DNA of 64,000 nucleotides from Pararge aegeria (Eukaryota; Arthropoda; Insecta; Lepidoptera; Nymphalidae), in the NCBI RefSeq assembly GCF_905163445.1, contig NC_053200.1, forward strand, positions 8,990,001 through 9,054,000, given 5' to 3'. Position 1 is the first letter of the stretch. Every line of letters begins with the position of its first letter. Shown piece after piece: positions 59,501 through 64,000 of this stretch. The translations under genes and the position numbers were made by a program. The notes under the pieces were generated by a model. It saw only the letters and a list, made by a program, of their open reading frames with translations. It did no database searches and was not told where the DNA came from.

Positions 59501-61700
59501 ATATAAATGATAGAGAAACAACTGACTATCATTTCGGGCTCACATTTATTTCTAAATTGATCCATTTTTAAATACAGATTACATATGCATTTGTATGGAT
59601 TTATGTTTTCTTTCAGCTTAACTATTCAGTAACTTTTTTTAACAAAATGCTGTAAGCGATATAGAATTCGATAAATATCAACCCAGTCAACATTCACACA
59701 AATACTATCTATCAGTTCGTTACTAAGCTAACAGATTTCGTTTGTAAAGTACACGATAAATACAATTTTTGTTAGTATTTTTATAGAGTTGTATCTAAAT
59801 ATTATTATTTTATATTATAAATTTCAACCGTAATGTTATCACTCATAAGGGGTAAATACCGGAAAAGAAATAAGGGTGTTTTTTATTATTTTATATAATG
59901 AAAAATATAATGATAATGAGTATTTACTCATTTCAGTGTATCTCGGATTTTACTGGCTGTCCTATAAAAGAACCTAGACTAACAGATTGATTAGATATAT
60001 CGCCGATAGGTTTTTTAGAACGTCATTTCTCTTTTTACGTGATGCCACTTTTACTGATATTCGAAATTTGAAAGGCAGTTAAATCAATAAAAATATATAT
60101 TTGCAAATTATTTTCAAATATAGCTCATATTTGAAAATCATTTGAAACAAAAATTATATGTACTCGGGGATTTTTTTTGCAAAAATACACTAATTTTATT
60201 AATCGTATGTCCGTATTTGTGTTACACCCATTTCGTAAATGAACAGCGAGCAGCTGAAATTAAGCACGAATAAAAATGATTTGAATGATTTCTACACACA
60301 AGTGGCCAAAATTTAATTTTTTTTAAATAATTTACAAATAGTTTTATATTTTAACAGTGGCAAATATATTTATATCTTGCATAAATCGATTATTATTTAC
60401 ATCTATAAAATTGGTAATTTATCTCATTTTTTAAAAATGTTTTTTCGTATTTACCTAATGGTTATATTAGACAAGATGGTAACGATTTCGCTTAATATAT
60501 AAAATATTAACTAACGTATTGCATATTGCACAATTACTTTTTTTCTATATTTACTTTGTAAACCTACAGATACGGAAGCACTAATAAATTTTTGTATCAT
60601 ATTAAAATAGAATATGTTGTAAAATATAGTATTTTCTAATACCCATATTGATTAATTTAGCTAGTAGATATATTATGGTACATAGATTATAACACTAAAA
60701 CAACGATTGTTTCTATAACAATAAGTGCACGCACACAGGATGTCCCATCTTCCCATTCGAATCCCGCTGACCCCGTTAACGGGGACGCAGTCAAAGGGGG
60801 CAATGGAACTACGGAACACACAGCAGTTTTAAAATGTTATCTATTATTGAAATCACAAAACATTATACAACAAATAACTTATTTATAAACACAGTTTCAA
60901 ATATTTTTCCTTTTGTACGCAATATTATTCAATAAATGCAAATCATGTATAACATATATTACAAAATTGAGTAAAGAGGTTATTGCGTCTGTGTGTAATC
61001 TAGTAGTCGAAAACCGAAAAGAAAAAGAATTATTTTACATATTATATATATATGGGTCATCTAAGGCCGCCTCTGTAACAAGTTAATTGTTTTTTTTTTT
61101 TACTTTATTTTATTAAATACATGTTACAAATTGGAACAATTTTATATTATTTGAATTACGATAATTGTAGTGTTTCAAGACATTGTAAAACTTCTGTGTG
61201 CCAACATTAAAATATTTACAAGTTTACATTAAAACATTTGGGCTTTACATTTTTACTACTACTAAATACTTATTTGAATTTAATTATCGAATGTTTTTTG
61301 TAACAACAATAGATTAGTTAACAAATTAAAATTACATAAATGACTTACTTTAATTATAAGGTACAAAGATCGCTGCGTTTGTGTTCAGGCGAAGCCTAAT
61401 TTTTTCTGACTGCACATTGGCTTCGACACCCTGAGTAGGTAACTAGCTTATGTTATGGAGGATTAATAATAGGAGGTAATTAATGATATGAAGAAAATAA
61501 TGTAATCATCCATAATTTTTTTAAATTTAAACTTGTAGCTTCACATGTTATTCTAAAAAAGGTAAAGAAGAATGCTCACTTGGGACCAACTTTCGACACG
61601 AGAGAGGCTTATCGCAGATGTTTTTGTCATATTTAAAATTTATTTGCATATTGGTTAATTCAATAACAGTAGCTTGACATTATAAATAGGTAACTATATT
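56571..61700. other. repeat-poor, AT-rich region without recognisable genes
   Basis: Very AT-rich, almost free of the SINE and non-LTR fragments that fill the rest of the window. Open frames are short and featureless. A GC-richer island at about 60740-60810 contains the perfect palindrome ccccgttaacgggg (60771-60784). Such a region might be a long 3' UTR or conserved noncoding DNA, but nothing in the sequence proves it. Confidence 0.4.
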
Positions 61701-61719
61701 GCATTTGCAGGCGATGTTT

Positions 61720-61998
61720 TAACAAATGGAAAATTTACGTATCCGGACGTTACTAGTATGCCCAAACTTGATGGGTATCGTAGTCGAAATGAAAAATATA
61801 TCAACTGACATTAAATATAAAAATTACATATTTTACTTATTGTGCCAAAAAACTATGTATTAACAAATGGGAAATTTACGTATCCGGACGTTACTAGTAT
61901 GGCCAAACTTGATGGGTATCGTAGTGGAAATGAAAAACATATCAACTGACATTAAATATGAAAATTACATATTTTATTTAAAGTGTCAAAAAACTGGG
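61720..61998 (+). repeat. 141-bp tandem duplication
   Basis: Two adjacent copies start at 61720 and 61861. Both contain aatttacgtatccggacgtt, actagtatg, aaacttgatgggtatcgtag and tatcaactgacattaaatat, with only a few differences, so the duplication looks recent. Confidence 0.9.
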
Positions 61999-63490
61999 AC
62001 AAAAATCGTATGTGAAAACCTTTATAAAAATTCTTTAATATGAAAATTGATTTACTTCTTTCGAATACATAATAAATAAATAATTAATTTACTTTTGTTA
62101 ATAACTGAAATTGATTAAGTTTATTTTCTATACTGACCTGTCGCCTAAGCAATGGGCAAGTATTTCGACTAAATGGATAAGCAACTTCCGCTTAAGCTTC
62201 AATAAAGTTGAATGCTCCAGTTACAATAGACAATGTTAAGTACAACACATATATGTACATTGAACGGCTACGGAATAAAACAAAACAGCGGAATAATGCA
62301 ACAAAAACTACGCGTTGTCCGATAAAGGGACAAAAGTTATTTTTTGCTTGAAATATACTTATCCACGTAAGCTTAAAAATTACACTTGTTTACAGTTGTC
62401 CGACCTCTTACCATGTAACCACATTACTTAGTTTGTAAATAATAAAATGTTAAGATACCTAAAGTTCAAAACATACAAGAAACAAGAAGTTTAAGCCTAA
62501 TAAATACAAGTCTTAAAAGCAGAAACAGCTATATGATTTTCTGACTTCTGTTTTACCCCGATTCTCTATTTTATTTTCTATTATTATTGAAAGCTTCTAA
62601 TCTTTCTGAAAATTTGAGATTCAGATTTTTTATAATATCACTGAAGGCGTTAATGATAGGATAAATCGCGCTACTGTTGTGTTTTTAAATGTTATTAGGT
62701 ATAGGTATGGTTTTTATTCATTTTAATTAGTTATTGACTAGCAGTATTATGTAAGTTTCGATTGATAAATTTTCCAAAGACTTTTATTTTTACTTTAAGA
62801 CAAGTATTATAATAAAGCAAGTACTAAAAATACTCGTTACTTAATTCTGAGTAGGGATGTGTGTAAACATTCAATTAATTCATTGTAGGTAGGTCCTTAC
62901 TTTTAATAAAAAAAGTTGGAGGTCTTTCGATTTTCAGAGAGAATGTTGTTTCCTTATATTACAAAATAAAATATTGGCGCTGATTCTGTAACACACAAAT
63001 CTACTATACTAAAAAAGTAGCACTATTTTTAAATGTCAATTTAGTTTTGTATGCAACTATAGTTTTGTGTACAATAAAATAAGCATTATTGTTGCCAATT
63101 CTGTTGTACATAAAAACAATACTGAATTCACAAGTCGTAACAATAGTGTTACTTTTTTACCATGGCATTCAGCTCAAAGTAACGAATAAGATATAAGAAT
63201 TAATTTAACTTTAAATGATAATCATTATTGACGTGACAACGTCTTATAAATTGGTTTGCCGGGTGACACTTCAAGAAACTGCGTTACGCTCCGCTCACGT
63301 TATGCGCTCACAATGAGAGCGAGTGAGAGGCACGCGTCCCTTCCACTCGGGCATGGTTAGCCCGCCTAAGAGCGAGAGAGACAGACATAAAAAGTGAAAG
63401 GCACGCGTCCCTTTGTAGTAAACGCTGTTTCATTGTACGCAAATGTATTGCAAGTTATTGTATGTATATTTGTATATAAATACGTATGTA
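61999..63490. other. AT-rich intergenic DNA with one MITE-like copy
   Basis: At about 62985-63115 the words ttctgtaacacacaaatcta, gtcaatttagttttg and attctgttgtacataaa resemble the small MITE family. A CpG-richer stretch at 63270-63420 contains aggcacgcgtccctt twice (about 63328 and 63400). No gene is seen. Confidence 0.4.
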
Positions 63491-64000
63491 TCTTCTTCTT
63501 CTTCTTCTTCTGGGCAGTTTCCGCACGTAAGCGCTTCGCTTGTTGTACGTGAAATTTCCCAATGTTGCTCGCTACTCCAGCCATCCAAGCTCGTTCCAGA
63601 ATCCCAGCATGCCGCCCAGGTTGCTAAGGATTTCTGGGATAGTGGCTGGTGATCCCAGGTAGATCTCGCGTTGCTCTGTCACGCCCGTGCACTCCAGCAT
63701 CACGTGCGTAGGTGTTTCATTCTTCTCCATGCATGCTCTGCAAAGAGGACTGTCGGTGACACCTATAATGGAAAGATGTCTGTTTAAGGAGCTATGTCCT
63801 GTTATGAGTCCCACCACCTTCCTAAGTTTGCTTCTATCCAGGCGGAGTAGTTTGTTAGTTAGGTGTTGGTTTAGGTTAGGGAAAGCTATTTTGGTTTGTT
63901 TGCAATCTTTTGCATTGGCCCAAAGTAGGGAATGCTCCCTATGTGTTTGTTCATGTAGCCATGTTTTGTACTCACTGAAAGGAATCGGTACGATCGGTTC
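63491..64000 (-). mobile_element. 3' end of a non-LTR retrotransposon, continues past the right edge
   Basis: On minus, a frame is open from the window edge at 64000 to a stop at 63572. It reads PFSEYKTWLHEQTHREHSLL, then LLRLDRSKLRKVVGLITGHS, LNRHLSIIGVTDSPLCRACM and ETPTHVMLECTGV. The GHxxLxxHL and CxxC...H...C pattern is the zinc-knuckle-like tail that follows RNase H in Jockey/R1-like insect elements. A short 3' UTR and a (GAA)n tail ending near 63491 follow. The visible part is intact, so a longer and perhaps young copy may lie to the right. Confidence 0.8.

Overview
The window looks like nuclear DNA of a ditrysian lepidopteran, possibly a butterfly. Genes have long AT-rich introns with GT/AG borders. 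The spaces between them are full of short retroposons of types common in moths and butterflies: tRNA-headed SINEs and 3' stubs of RTE-like and CR1/Jockey-like non-LTR elements. The gene products have insect counterparts. There is no sign of operons, CRISPR or prokaryotic organisation. I assembled exon boundaries by hand from splice consensus, reading phase and family knowledge. Species and repeat names are inference.

Layout: (1) 96-5182, minus strand: three exons of a secreted DM4/DM12-family protein whose 3' end lies beyond the left edge. (2) 6027-8066, plus: an intronless 679-residue protein with Ig-like/ASH-like segments, possibly a flagellar or ciliary protein. (3) 8067-31638: about 23.5 kb without a recognisable host gene, holding SINEs, non-LTR fragments, MITE-like hairpins, a 360-bp direct repeat pair and one CpG-rich stretch at 18.34-18.89 kb. 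(4) 31639-43986, plus: a nine-exon RING, B-box-like, coiled-coil, NHL protein (684 aa), a TRIM-NHL E3 ubiquitin ligase of the nhl-1/thin (TRIM32) type. (5) 43987-49684: AT-rich spacer. (6) 49685-51952, minus: four-exon Rab19-type small GTPase (217 aa). (7) 52610-55798, plus: seven-exon PIG-K/GPI8, the catalytic subunit of the GPI transamidase (348 aa). (8) 55799-63490: AT-rich spacer, unusually poor in repeats from about 57 to 62 kb. (9) 63491-64000, minus: 3' end of a non-LTR retrotransposon running off the right edge.

Rab19 and PIG-K start head to head with 657 bp between their start codons and may share a promoter. The genes otherwise have no evident common pathway: a secreted protein, a probable axonemal protein, an E3 ligase, a vesicle-traffic GTPase and GPI-anchor attachment. 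The most unusual material is in the repeats: recurrent head-to-head SINE pairs, several perfect 11-23 bp inverted repeats, nested insertions, and unclassified direct repeats. I found no evidence of a new multi-gene system.
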